From NCBI GenBank assembly GCA_001510575.1, contig LNGK01000008.1, positions 1,066,340 through 1,130,339 of the forward strand: a stretch of 64,000 nucleotides of DNA. Reading direction: 5' to 3'. The notes below the pieces were generated by a model that did not search any database, had not been told where the DNA came from, and saw only the letters and a program-made list of their open reading frames with translations. Below, in pieces: positions 10,733-23,026 of the stretch. The stretch's first letter is position 1, and each line of letters opens with the position of its first letter. This stretch comes from Knoxdaviesia capensis. Taxonomy: Eukaryota > Ascomycota > Sordariomycetes > Microascales > Gondwanamycetaceae. The position numbers and the translations under genes were made by a program.

Positions 10733-13626
10733 TGTGAAGAGAAAGAGAGGGGGAAGTGAGGACGGGATTGGGGAAGGAAGGTGTTGGTTGCTGAGGAGAG
10801 ACAATCCGGAGGACCTGCCGGAGGGGAGTTGAAAATTAAAGCAAGTAGACGCCGGTCAACGGTGTTTGGAACAAAAAGAAAGTGAGAAGAAACGAAAACT
10901 CCGGATTCCGCACAGCAGATGGGGAAGCAAAGGAAAAAAAGAAGAAGAAGAAAGGGAAACAAGAAAGGAAAAAAAAAGGAGAAGTAAGATGAAAGTCGAG
11001 ATGATCATGGGGATAGGAGGGGGGTGGTGAATGTAGGAAATCAGCGGGTGGGGAGCGCGAGGGAACACCACACGATAACTTCTATCTTGCACTGACTTAC
11101 ACAGACGGCCATGGTGCGCTCAAGGAGCCAAGTGGCCGTTTGTAGTCGTCGGATGTGGTGGTGATCGACGAGAAGGACACTTCTTGGCGGTGTGAGAAGC
11201 ATATGGGAGGAGAGGGGAGGGGAAGGGAAGAAGAAGAGGCCGGAGAGATGGAGCGGCGGTTGACGGAATGCGCAGAGACACTCACACACGGAGACACACA
11301 GAGAGAGAAGACGCCCACAGCGATCACTGAACCAGCTCTTGGCCGTTCAGTAACCCGGCATTCCGTCGATCATCTCACCATGTGTTCGGCGTTTTTCCCC
11401 CTCGTCCCCTCTTTTCTCACGATGCATCGTCACTTGGGAGTGCACATAGAGTGTCTGCAAGGCCCTGGTCTGTTTCCCTCTGCTGATTCCTCTTCGACAC
11501 ACGCCCCCTCCATCTTCTCTGCCTTACCCCCGGGGCACCGACGATGGAGATAGATGGACACACTCTCTCAACATGTGGGATTCTTAGTCTCTTCTGCTGC
11601 CGTTTTCCCAGTCTCATCTTCGTTCCAGTGGTTCCTCCTCCAAGAAAACGAAGAAGAAGGGCATCCACATTTATCCATGGGCATTTCTCTGCGTGCCGGA
11701 AGCGCGAGTAGCCGCCGATATCAGCCGGAGGAGCAGGAGGTGAGCCCTGAGACAGGCCGAAGTTCACCAGATATGGAGGATTGACAATTTTACATCTTGA
11801 AGTCAGCGTTCTCCGGACCAATTTAGATCTTGTGCCGTTTTGTGCGCCAGACTGAGGGTTAGGGCTTTTGGTTAGGAGAGACGGAAGGTATCACCGAGGC
11901 TGCTCCTTCCCGGTGTCGTTGCACCAACCTGTCTTTCTTAGGGCAAACGGAAAGTGCAGGGCCGGAGCGAAGATTCGTGTAAACCTTCACGACTCGGAAC
12001 GACCCGGGGGAAGACTAGAAAAAAAGAGAAGAAACCTTGAAAAAACACTCTCGACTTCTATCTTTGTCCCCAGTCACCCATTCGTCCTCAGACTAAGAGC
12101 CCACTTACAATGCTCCCTATCACTCGGTGCTCACTTACACTGGTGGACGGGGGGGCGAGAGACAGACAGATGGCAGAGAACCACAAGATCCATGTCTGGG
12201 ACAAACACACTGGCAGAATTGTGATATCGATAGCGAAACTTAACGACCCTTGCGGCAAGTCCCAGATCCGAAAGACCCAAGAGACGAGTGAAGACGATGT
12301 GCGGGGGGGAGTGTGAGAGCGATCGCGAATGCAGGCACTTGGCCGATGTGGGTATACCGAAAGAACAAAAGTGAAGATAAGAATAAGAAAGAGGAGGAAA
12401 AGCAGGATAAATATTTGACAGCCGCCGCTCGAAGAAGGGCGACCAAAACCAGCTAAAACGAAAACCTGCAGATCATTCAGGAGGTGTTCTTTGGAGGGGA
12501 GCATAGAAGCGGCCCAAAAAAAGAGGATTTGGCCAGGGTTCCGGCAAAGCAGCCCAGTTTCAACAGGTGTCATTCGCGATGGAGGAAGACAGAATACCAA
12601 GAGATACGTGAAGAAGAATCACGGAAACTCGGCACCCGACGACATATACTTACTTACTTCAAAAGGCCCGACGGAGGAAACAGAAACAAAGTGCGCGTGT
12701 GGGACGGGAGCCGGAGTATTGTTTGCCATCGTGACGGCACACACACACACACATGCAGGCCGTGATGGATGCAGTGCAACGTCCGAGTAAGCTTGAATTG
12801 AGGGTATCTGTGTTTCCATCGCAGGACCGCCTGTATATCTCATCCGGAAATAAAAACCCCCAAATCTGTCTTCTGCGATGCGCAGAGACGAAGATGGTGG
12901 TAGACAAGAAGGTAAAGAAAGTGGAAGTTTCGATGGGAGCATTGCGCCGGCTGTATCGAGACGGTGTCCGCAGACATCGCAACGTTCAATGCGATGCGCT
13001 CATAAAATAGCCAGAGAGCGCACATCCCCACATCGCAGAACTCGCTCCTGTTTGTTATAGAATGTCGATCGTCGAATGATACGCCCCTTGTCCTGCCAGC
13101 CCTTTGGGAGAAGGAGAAGAGGCCACAAATGGAGGCCAATGCGGCACACACAATCGGTTCCCCCAGAGACACACAGAGCAACAGAATGAGAGGCACAGTG
13201 ATGGACAGAACCATGACGACAAACCTTATCCATGATGCGAATACGCTCGCAGATCGTGACAAACAACCACAGTGCATGTACCAGCACAGCAAAAAAGAGA
13301 GTACAAATTACAAAAACATGGGTAGAGTAGATGATATCATTCTTGTGGCTACCGATCTCCTATTCGATTCAAAAGAAAACCATGTCCTATCCCAGAAACG
13401 CCCGCCGTCCATTTATTGAACCCCGGAAAAAAAAAGAAAAGAAAAAGAATAATCCATACGCTGCGAAGTGGGAAATCAAAAAGGAAAGAAAAACAGTAGG
13501 AGAAAAAAAAGGGACAACAGAAAAGAGTAGTAATCCAGTAAACCGGGTGGCCATCTAGGGGTCCAGTGAAAGAGAGACAACTGGGTGTGTGGGGGAAGAG
13601 TATTGAGTCCATAGTTCAGTTCGTCT
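10733..13626. other. Intergenic region without recognised gene
   Basis: 2.9 kb between two genes on the minus strand. It contains purine-rich stretches (10870-11000, 13420-13540), a short CA run near 12738-12752 and the telomere-like GGGTTAGGG at 11856-11864. Open frames here are short, lack splice-consistent extensions and have low-complexity translations. Confidence 0.5.
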
Positions 13627-14992
13627 CTACTTGAAGATACGCCGGCCGGTGCGCGTGGCAAACCGGTCCACTCCCGTTTGCTGTTGCATATGCCAAAGGT
13701 TGTGCATGCCGACACTTCCGCCCTCGCCCGTCATCTTGTACCGCCGTAGGGCCTCGCGGAGGTGGTCGGGCCGGAGCGGGCCACGGCGCTGGTTGAGAAT
13801 TTCCTCCGCGGTAGGGGGCGCGGGGACGGCGTCCTCAGTCGCGGCATCGTCGGCGGCGGGCGCATCAGACGTAGGGGTGGCATCGGACGAAGCCGGGTCG
13901 CCAGAGGCATCTTTCATGGCAGTGTCTGAGGGCAGCGCACTCTGACCGGCTGCAGCGTCCTTGCTGGGCTCGGCGGCGGCGGCTGGCGCAGGGGCACCGG
14001 CGGCCTTGCCGTTCGGCAGCTGTGCAGCGAGGAGTGGCGGCGTGGGGATGTCGACCTGCTTCTCATTGTTTGCCAGGATCCACTCGCCCTGCACGCGGCG
14101 CGCGCGTTCAATGATCTCGCCGATGTAGATTTTGGCCACCGACTTGACGGCCAGGACGACGTTCTGCGGCACCGATTGCGACACCGTGGCGTTGACGACC
14201 TAGACAGCACGGAAAACCACAACCGCCGGGGGTTAGTACGTTGGGACAGAAGCCCGAACAAGCAGCAGCAAGACCAACCAACAAAGAAAAAAGAGGACAT
14301 ACTCGCTTGACCACCGCATCGGACAGCCGGCCCGCCCGCCACATTTCGTAGCGCGAGTACTGGTCGGGATCAAACGCCTCCACCAGCATGGCCCGCAGCC
14401 GCACCTCCTCCTGCTTCTGCTCCTGCGTGCGCATAGCACCATCGGCGACCTCCATCTGCAGCGGGCCGTCCGGCTCGTCGTCGTCCTCGGCGGCCGCCCC
14501 GCCGTCGCGCTCGCCGCCCACCGCGCTGTACGCATTCGCCACGCTGCGTCCTCCCCCACCACCGCCGCCGCCGCCCGAGGGCGCCGCCGACGCGCCGTCG
14601 GCGTTCTTCGCGCGCCGCCCGCGCTTCTTCTTCGTCGTCGCGCCCACGGCCGACGTCCCCGCGATGCTAGCCCCACGCCCGCCGCCCGTAGCCGCGCTGA
14701 CCTGGCTGCCGCTGACGAAACTAATGGCGTCGACCGACGGCGAGCGGCCACGGCCGCCCTCGGGAGGGCCTTCGGGCGGGAACGATGTCTGGCGGAGCGG
14801 GTGGGTCGATGCGGATACGGCCGAGAGGGTTGAGGCCTTGCGGCGTTTGAGCGAGGGCGGTGTCGCGGCGGCGCCGCCGCCGCCGGCGAGATCGGTCGCG
14901 GTGCGTTTCTTGGCCATTTTCGGGGGCTTCTGCGAGGGGAATGGCGGTGGGTGGGCGGTTGTCGAAGAGTGCGAATTGGGAGGAGATGACAT
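13627..14992 (-). CDS. TAF11: TAF11, TFIID subunit (histone fold)
   Basis: Two exons (14992-14303 and 14199-13627) joined across a 103-base GTATGT..TAG intron give 420 residues. The join rebuilds the TAFII28 histone fold: AFDPDQYSRYEMWRAGRLSD, then VVKR|VVNATVSQSVPQNVVLAVKSVA, then KIYIGEIIERARRVQGEW. TAF11 pairs with TAF13 in TFIID and helps place TBP on core promoters. The C-terminus has the family's GPLRPDHLREALRRYK segment. The first 180 residues are Ser/Ala/Gly-rich with Lys/Arg clusters (for example TKKKRGRRAK) and a Gly run, likely disordered and nuclear-targeting. A second in-frame ATG (14917, MAKKRTATDL) is an alternative start. The 5' side faces the GTP cyclohydrolase gene, with 0.9 kb shared. 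Confidence 0.93.
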
Positions 14993-15901
14993 GAACGATC
15001 TTGGGATTTTGGGTGGGACGTTCGGGGAGGAAGAAGAGAATGGAAATGGGAAATTAAGAGAGAAGAGAAAAAACCAAGTATCCCAGGGAGAGAGAGAGAG
15101 AGAGAAGAAACGTCCCGAGTCACAGGAGCAGGCGCGTCGAGAATTAACGTCTGGTCATGAACGCGGAAATATAAGCGCGATGGAGAGAAGAGAAAGAAGA
15201 AGAACGGAAGTATTGGGTAAACAAATGAAGAAAGAAATACTGATGGAACTGGCGTTGCGGGTGTTGGCGGGATGGCGTTCGCACAGTTTGTTTTGATCGT
15301 GGTGTTGTGAATCCTGATACCTGAGATTATTTGGCCTCCCAAAAAACAACCCCCCAAGATTTCCTTCAGCCTTGCCGCACAACCCTAACACCCACAGCTA
15401 GGGTTGAACCCCAACGTCCCCCTTCGACGACTCAACTTCGTCTTGAGCCTGGACTAGCCGCGTTAAGCAGCAAGGGCCAGAGGTCTGCATACACCTCTTG
15501 GACCACGATAAGATAACGCCAGCGAAAAAAAGTTTCTGACGATGACGGCTCAAACGACAAGAGGGTCCGAATTTCGTTTGCAAGGTTCCTTCAATTGAGC
15601 GTCAAAGGTCTTGTGATTTGAACCATGGTATTTTCAGTTTCATTTCTCGTGGAGTCGGCTTGACGATTCTCTTCTTCATTTTTTTTCCTCTCGTGAATCC
15701 TAGCCAGGGGAGAGAGGGAAAGACATACTCTTCGACTCGTTTTGTCTTTTTTTTCCCTCCGCTGATCAGCACCACCGAACCCGAAATTGTGCACTTTCTT
15801 TTTTTTTTCTCGTCTTCAGGTGGTACAGCCCATCTTCCCACTTTCTTTCCCTAACCCTCTCCACATCCCCATAATATAATACTCATAAAAACCTCGTCCC
15901 G
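14993..15901. promoter_or_regulatory. Divergent promoter region of TAF11 and GCH1
   Basis: 909 bases between two oppositely directed start codons. It holds an inverted pair of teloboxes, AACCCTA at 15381-15387 and TAGGGTT at 15399-15405, plus CCCTAACCCT at 15849-15858, about 45 bases before the GCH1 ATG. Near both starts the DNA is pyrimidine-rich on the respective coding strand, as is common for fungal 5' UTRs. No TATA box is obvious. Confidence 0.5.
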
Positions 15902-17224
15902 ATGTCCGACCGTCTCTCGCCCGACGGCACCGTCAAGGCAAACGGCGCCTTCAAGCCGGCCATGTCGCCGGCGTCAACGTCGTCGTCGCCGCGGAAATAC
16001 CACCACAGCAGCAGCAGCAGCCACCAGAAGCACCAGCTGGTGCAGCCGGCATCGGAGAGCGGCGGTGACGACCACACACGCAGCCCCAGCGCGGATCCGG
16101 ACCACGCCCACAGTCACGACCACCACCACAACCACAAGCGCCATAAATCACGGAAGCGCAAGCTCCATGCTGCCGCCGTCGAGGATGGCGGGGTGAATGG
16201 CACTGGCGGTGGCTCGGCGCGGAGCACGCCGTCGGCAGTGGTGGCTGAGGGCGGTGCGGCGGCGGACGGCGGCGGGCCGGAGATCAAGCGGACGCGGGTA
16301 TACACGGCGCAGGAGGCCCTGGCCATAGAGGAGGCCGATGCGGAGACCGAGGACGGCAAGAAGGCGCTCGACAGCATAAGTACGGCGATACCGCCCACTC
16401 CCGACACCTCACCCCCGATTCCTTATAGCTTCCCCATGGACACTTACATGCATATCCCACGGCATGTGTGTGTGTGAGTGCATGTGCGTAGCTCGTTGCT
16501 GACCCAAGTGCTCCCGCTCCAACAAAACAGACCTCGCAGACCTCGGCCCGCGCGACGACTCCGACGCCACGCAGATGAAGGCCCGCGTGCACAAGATCAG
16601 CGAGGCCATGCGCACGATCCTGGAGTGCATCGGCGAGGACCCGGACCGCAACGGGCTGCTGGACACGCCGGCGCGCTACGCCAAGGCCATGCTGTTCTTC
16701 ACCAAGGGCTACCAGCAGCGCGTCGAGGATATCGTCAAAACGGCCATCTTCAAGGAGAACCACCACGAGATGGTGATTGTCAAGGACATCGAGGTGTTCA
16801 GCATGTGCGAGCACCATTTGGTGCCGTTTACAGGGAAGGTTTGTGTCTCTCTCTCTCGCCTCGCGGCATCTCTGTGCGTGCAGATGTGTGCTAACCAGCG
16901 TCGCCGTCCCGAGAGCAGATGCACATCGGCTACATCCCCGCCGCCAACGTGATCGGCATCTCCAAGCTGCCGCGCATCGCCGAGATGTTCAGCCGCCGGC
17001 TGCAGATCCAGGAGCGGCTGACGAAGGAGGTGGCCACGGCGATCATGGACACGCTGAAGCCGCAGGGCGTGGCCGTGGTCATGGAGTCGCAGCACCTGTG
17101 CATGGTGATGCGCGGCGTCGAGAAGACGAGCACCAGCACGGTGACCAGCTGCGTGCTGGGGTGCTTCGAGGCGCGCTCGAAGACGCGCAATGAGTTTATG
17201 AGTCTGCTGCGCATGAACCGGTAG
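15902..17224 (+). CDS. FOL2: GTP cyclohydrolase I
   Basis: Exons 15902-16379, 16531-16838 and 16919-17224 give 363 residues. The enzyme converts GTP to 7,8-dihydroneopterin triphosphate, the first step of folate and tetrahydrobiopterin synthesis, as a cytosolic decamer. The catalytic zinc ligands are present: Cys252 and His255 in SMCEHHLVPF, and Cys323 in QHLCM. Other signatures are GLLDTPARYAKAM, IGYIPAANVIGISKLPRI and the C-terminal SCVLGCFEARSKTRNEF. Splicing is needed to join PFTGK to MHIGY. The core equals the yeast Fol2 length, but about 160 residues are added at the N-terminus. They are Ser/Gly/Ala-rich with a His-rich stretch (HDHHHNHKRHKSRKRK), probably disordered, with a possible nuclear signal. 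Confidence 0.95.
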
Positions 17225-19208
17225 AGCCGCTGCCGGGCCGTGCTCGCGCCTGTTCGGCTCGGGGTGAACGCCGGGTCGCCCGGGTGGGTGTGGCGTGGTT
17301 GGCACGGACCACAGGCTCCCAGCTGAGCACCGCCGGTCCATCCATATGCCTACCAACCCGCTGCTATACATCCCATCACGCCCCGTCTCCTTCCTCTCGC
17401 CTCTCCGGTGTCTCCTATCTCTTCTATTTCTTCTATTTTCTTTCCTGACTTGCCTTTTCCCTAACGGCCGTCGAGACCCGTGCTCGCTCACACACATACA
17501 CACCAATCTTCAACATCTAAGCAAGCACTCTCCCGTGCCCCCCTCTCAAGGATTTTAACAGTTCTCACCTCTTCACCCCTCTCCACTCGACCCATTTTCA
17601 TCTTTTCCCCCCACTTATTCACTTTTTCTTCCGGGTTTCACGCTTTGTTCTTTTCTCTTTTTATGCGCCGGAGTTTCTTTTTGGCCATTTCTTTTGCTTT
17701 TCGCACGGACGGGATATATGCTTTTTTCTGCTTTTTCGCTTGCTTGTTTTTGGTATAACAGCTTCTCTTCAACAGTGAGAACTACACACGCACACCACAG
17801 ATTTACGGGAAACGCCACGACCTTTTTTCACAGCTTCTTTTACGCAGATATTCCGCACACCACGCCACGCCGGGTGGGGGGGAGTTGGTTACTCGCCAGA
17901 GAGTCCATCAGAGAGGGCCACAGATTTCCAGACTCGGAGCTCATCTGTATCTGCCCTCTGTGTCTCCGGTGAACCCTCTCCCCTCTCCCCTGCTGGCCGG
18001 AATCCAACCATCAGAGTAGACACTTGGTACACAACACATATACACCGTGACGACCAGACCACGTCACGGAACACCGGGGGGCTCAACGCCCACATCATGC
18101 ACACACGGGAGGGATTATATAACGATAGAGAGAAATACACATAAATATATCTTCTGGTATCGGGTATCGACCTGATTGGTCTCCGGCCAACAAAAACAGA
18201 CCGGTAATCTCTGTAAATCGTCGTCTCTTCATTATGCATAAAACGAAAGAAAAAATAAGGACAACCCGCTATTCCAACCCGACCGACAGGAAAAGAAAAC
18301 TCCATCTAAAAAAGATCCACATGCTCTAGAATCCAACACATAATCTAACACACAAGACACCTACGAAAAGGGGAGGGGTGAAGAAAGGAGAGGGGGAAGA
18401 AAGGGAAGACGGTGTTCGAGTGAAGCACCGGCGTTGGGTTCGGCAACGCAAAGCCAAGCCGTCAAGTGAGTCCCCGGGGTGACTGTTCTGTTCAAACGCC
18501 GTCGGCGACTCCGCTCGTTCCGGTCCCGGAGATCCATGCAAAGGTGAGCCCAGACAAGCGCGGGCAGGACAAAAAAAAGGGGGAAGAGAGAAGAAAACAC
18601 AAAGAGGATGTTTTGGAGGGCATAGAAGTGTCGAAAAAAGGAAGAGGCAGCTCCTCATGGCTTTTGACAGCACCGAAAAGCCGCCTCTTTAATATTTTAT
18701 ATTTTTTTCTTTTTCAACTTTTTTTGGGGTGCTTTCGCCTTTAGGGGGGATTTTCATTCTTTTTTTGTGGTCTTTGATGTTTTTCTTCCCTCCTCCTCCT
18801 CCGGGGAGGAAATCTTTTTGCTTTTTCACCTACCGACGAGAATCTTGACGGGATCACTTCGCTCTCAAGAACCCGAAGGAACGAGAGAAATCGGGGGATC
18901 GATTGGCGAAAACAGAACGACAGAGAACCCAGGAAACGACCTTGCTTTCAACAACGTGAGAAGAGCAAAAAACGCAGGTTTCTAAAGAGAGGTTTTTTGT
19001 GTTCTTTCGGGAAGGGGGATATTTTAACATTTTTTTTGTGAAATGGTGAATTTAGTGATGGTTAATATAACATGAAAAACGAGCAAAGCGCAAAGTATGT
19101 CAAAAGAACACAAAAAATCTTTAGAAAGAATAGATATCGAGCATCATCATAAAAATAGAAAAAACAAGAGGGGAAAGAAGATGTTGGTGGCTGCGTTGTA
19201 AGCACTTC
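17225..19208. other. Intergenic region between converging genes
   Basis: 2 kb holding the 3' flanks of GCH1 and the thymidylate kinase. It is pyrimidine-rich at 17380-17760 and AT-rich at 19010-19190. A hairpin (GGCTTTT 18659-18665 / AAAAGCC 18676-18682) is followed by T-rich DNA. I see no supported gene. Confidence 0.5.
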
Positions 19209-20075
19209 TCACGTCACGATGCGCACCGAAGCTCCCAACTCGCCGCTGGCCACAGCAGCAAGCCTCGGCTGCAGGCGGGTCCAGATCTCTTCCGACACCT
19301 CCTCGACGCTGGGGCCGGCGTCAATGATCAGCAGATCCTCCTCTTCTTCACGGAACTCGTTCGCGGAGACGGGGAGGGGCGCGTGACCGGGCACCGGCCC
19401 GCGGGCATCGGCGGCAGCATCGGCGGCCAGGGTGGAGGCGGCGTCGCCGCGCAGAGAGGCCATGGCGAGGCCCCAGAACAGCTCGCGCACCCGGCGCTGC
19501 ATCTCGGGCCTCTCGTAGCGCTCCAGGCCGAAGCCGGCGCGGGCGTGGGCGGCGGTCTCGTCGAGGTCGAGGAAGAGCACGGCGTCCGGGCGCGGCAGGC
19601 CGACGTCCGGGTTGCGGGCCCAGCGCAGCGACAGCGACGGCAGCTGCTTGGCGGCGCTGTAGACGATGCCGCTGTAGTAGTAGCGGTCGCACAGCACGGT
19701 GACGCCGGCGGCCAGCAGGTCGGCGATGGCGGCGGCGGCCTCCCAGCGGTTGGCGCTGAACAGCAGGTGGACGGCGTGGTCGTCCATGGCCACGGTGCTC
19801 TTGAGGTACCTGTCGATCATCTGGCCAATGGGGGTGGTCCGGTCTGGCGGGAGGCTCAGTCCGGATTCTCGCGATGCGGGCAACTGTTCAGCAGCGGGGG
19901 TCATACCTGGGAAGCGCATTACCTTGACGCTCTTGCCGGCCTCGACGAAGCGTTGTTCGAGGAGCTTTACCTGGGTGGTCTTGCCGCTGCGGTCGAGGCC
20001 TTCCAGCACGATGAAGGCGCCGCGCGGCACGGACGGGGCAGCCGTGACGGCCCCGGTGGAGGCGGAGAAGCTCAT
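19209..20075 (-). CDS. CDC8: Thymidylate kinase (dTMP kinase)
   Basis: Exons 20075-19907 and 19843-19209 give 267 residues. It phosphorylates dTMP to dTDP with ATP. Visible motifs: the P-loop GLDRSGKTTQ (26-35), RFP|DRTTPIGQMIDRYL joined over the intron, CDRYYYSGIVYSAAK, DAVLFLDLD, and a LID-like segment FGLERYERPEMQRRV. The 63-base intron (19844-19906) has no stop and is a multiple of three, so it can be misread as coding; removing it restores the invariant RFPDRTTPIG. After the LID there is an Ala/Asp-rich insertion of about 40 residues not found in the 216-residue yeast enzyme. The ATG at 20075 is chosen; an upstream in-frame ATG at 20222 would add an Arg-rich leader but crosses a likely 5' UTR splice acceptor (TCTTACAG near 20190). 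Confidence 0.92.
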   Translation of the reverse strand: MSFSASTGAVTAAPSVPRGAFIVLEGLDRSGKTTQVKLLEQRFVEAGKSVKVMRFPGMTPAAEQLPASRESGLSLPPDRTTPIGQMIDRYLKSTVAMDDHAVHLLFSANRWEAAAAIADLLAAGVTVLCDRYYYSGIVYSAAKQLPSLSLRWARNPDVGLPRPDAVLFLDLDETAAHARAGFGLERYERPEMQRRVRELFWGLAMASLRGDAASTLAADAAADARGPVPGHAPLPVSANEFREEEEDLLIIDAGPSVEEVSEEIWTRLQPRLAAVASGELGASVRIVT

Positions 20076-21578
20076 GGCGGGAGCAAGGGCCGGCGGGGTC
20101 GGGACGGACGGTGCGGCCGTGGGGGAAAGTCGGGGAAGCGTTCGGGATCGTCGCCGTGATCGGGGTCGGGCTCGCGGTGCTGGTTGAATCTGTAAGATGT
20201 GAGAAGTAAAGGAGAAACACAATTCCCTTGGATCTTAGTTTCTTTCGATTTTCTTGGAGAAGAAAAAACGGCAGGAAAAAAAAGAAGGACCAGGAGATGG
20301 GACTCTCAAGATAGAAACCACACCTACAGATCAATCTCGAATCCTCGTCCAACGAACCCTCACAAAACAAACAGAAAGTTGTGAATACGTCACGAGGCGC
20401 GTCGCGATTGAAGGTGAGAAAAAGAGTTTGAAGATCGTGGCGCGCTGAGCTGATATAAACCAACTTCAAGTTGTCTTGTGGTGGGGTGGAAGGAACCACC
20501 GTTAAAGCCTGAATGCGGGGTGGGTTGGTTGCCCGCGACAGGGAAAGTGCAACGGTCGAATGGCTTACTGCACCTTCCTTGTGCCAAAAAGAGACTGGGG
20601 GGCAGTCTTTTTTTCACCCAGCACCCTAGAGATGGTGTGCAGGCACGAAACGGTGGGAACGGGAAGGAGCGACCGATGCCGACGGAAGGGGACCAAACCG
20701 AAAATCGCCGCCCCGAAGGGGGAAGGAGGGAAGAAAAACACACAAAGACGTTTAGGAGATTGTCTTAAACTGTGCAGAGGCGATGGTAACGACAAAATCA
20801 GGGGGAATGGAAACAAAAACAATTAACCATGGGGGAGGAAGGGAAAAACCCGTACAGTTGTGCACTCAACGGGGGGATGCGGATTTTCTCAGGGCCTCTT
20901 ATAGTGGCGAGTGTGGTTGGGTCCGCGGCCCCTGTGGCGGTGGACAGACTTCGGATGCCCTGCGATGTCGTCTTCCAGCGAGCATTTGCGTCTCGGCGCT
21001 GCAAGAGGAGGCTCAGAGGGGAGCCACTGCAGAAGGACCGGGCTCGACCCCTCCACACGCTGGCAAATCGGCGCTGGCGCTGCAGACATCGGGTGATTCA
21101 CGTGGAAATCGCGAGACGGCAGCCCTAGGCCTGGTTTTGGCCAACCCTGGACTGGGCCGAAAAAAAAAAAAGCATAAACTTATGGGGCGGGTCGAGCCAC
21201 TGTACTGGGTAGCGCTACAGCCAGTAGCGAAGATTCTAGGCGGTCGGTGGTGGCACCAGCACAGCACCACTTATAATAAATATACTGGAGACAGACGGAA
21301 GGAGTTCAGACAGAAGCTGCTCCTGAATTGCCCGTATTCCGCCCTGCACCTGACATGACGACGATTCTTCATCCAGAGTGTCCAACCTGGCCGCTCAGTC
21401 TTGTTCCCACATTGCGCGGTCCCTCGGACACACCCAAACCCTCCGGACCCCTTGAAGCACCGTCCGAACTAGATATGCATAATTTAGCTGCTGTCGCACT
21501 CGTCCCGGCGTTCGCATCATCCCGTTTCCCGAACAGCTTCTTCGGTCGTGTGTTCCATTCTAATGGCATAACATCCCG

Positions 21579-21616
<38 letters not shown>

Positions 21617-23026
21617 CCGCCTCCGGCCCCCCCGGCCATTCCCACCCCCGTGTCCCGGACCACATGACCCCCCATCAGAGCACCCCTCCGCACTTACCTC
21701 CCCCCAGAGGAATCCATGCACACTGCGGGGACTCGCTGTCACGTTCCAGGCCTCATCTGCCGGTGGCGATGCACCCGTGGACAGTCCAGGGCATGGTTGA
21801 CCAGATATACTCCGTACAGATCTTTGCTTCCACGGTGTCCATGGTTGCCACCCCACACCGTTTCTCATCTTCACCATCTCTGCTACACATTCCTAGAAAA
21901 CACGAGTTATTTCCTGGAACTTCCACTGTGTAGCCCCCTCCTCCCTGGGGCGTTCTTGGTATTCCTGCACCCCTGGATGGAGCACGACTTCTCCCCCAGC
22001 TAGCCTGGATCCATTTGACTTCCAGAACCCCCCAAATCACACGATATTCCGTCTTCTGCTCCAACATGCATACTGTGTATTCCCACAACACACAACAGGC
22101 ATGCATATCAGCGATAAATATACGAAGCACGAGACCATGAGAAAAAGAACCACTGAAAGACGGAAACTCCCATACTGCATTACGCAACTAGTCCTAAAGG
22201 CCGGAGATGAAAAAGTCAAAGTGCAAATCCCGAAATTCACGGCAAACCCCAGACAGGGAAACCCCTCCAAACACTTGTTTTGGAGAGTCTCCCGCTGCAG
22301 CACTCGCTTGAGCGTGGTTCATTTCTTCCCCCAAGATTCTTCGCCCCCAACATGAGCATCATCTCCTGAGCAAAGACATACACCGAACGACAGAATCTCG
22401 TTACACGAAACCCACTCCATTCAAGCATGTCTTGACAAGTGTGTGTGTGCGTGTGTGTGCGTCATGAACCAACCCCCAATCCTTACTCAATCCACCCCCG
22501 TGGCGAGCGCCTAAAGGTAACAATATATCAATCATGTCCCACCCAGAACTCCTGTTTGCACCTGCGTAGCCCGAGCCATCAACAAGCAATCCCAACAATA
22601 AAATAAAAATGACAACAAACTCCGGTCATGAGACAACAGTAAACCAGACAGACAGCAGTCTGTCACGAGAATACGGCCCTCAACCCAGATAAAAAAGACA
22701 TCCAGATAACATGAACGTGAAACACAGAAACGGTCAGATAAAAACATAAAACTCAGGAGACTACACAGACGTAGTCCACTGGGGAAAAGCGGCAACAGTG
22801 CCGAGAGCAATGACTTTTCCAGTTGAAAAAATGAGGGTGGAGAGCAAGCTCGATGCATCGGCGACGAGGATAGAGTGCCCGGTGGGTCATCGGTGATCGG
22901 GATGGAGTGCCTTGAAGAAAGTGTGATTCCCAGAGAGAGGTGATTGCTCTCCTGGTGGCGGCGAAGAGAGCGTATGTATAGTCGAGCGAAGTATGAAGAT
23001 GACGTGTCTACTCCTGGCGGAGTCAT
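20076..23026. other. Intergenic region with CA microsatellite
   Basis: 3 kb upstream of the thymidylate kinase and downstream of the KEN-box gene. It contains a (CA)17 microsatellite at 21581-21614 and GT-rich stretches near 22441-22460. Open frames are short and unlike proteins. A 5' UTR intron of the kinase may end near 20190. Confidence 0.5.
21581..21614. repeat. (AC)17 microsatellite
   Basis: An uninterrupted AC dinucleotide run of 34 bases in non-coding DNA. It is a likely length polymorphism. Confidence 0.95.

Noticed and set aside
20076..20222. Longer N-terminus of thymidylate kinase from ATG 20222
   Set aside because: It crosses a likely splice acceptor and adds 49 low-complexity residues; the ATG at 20075 directly precedes the conserved domain.
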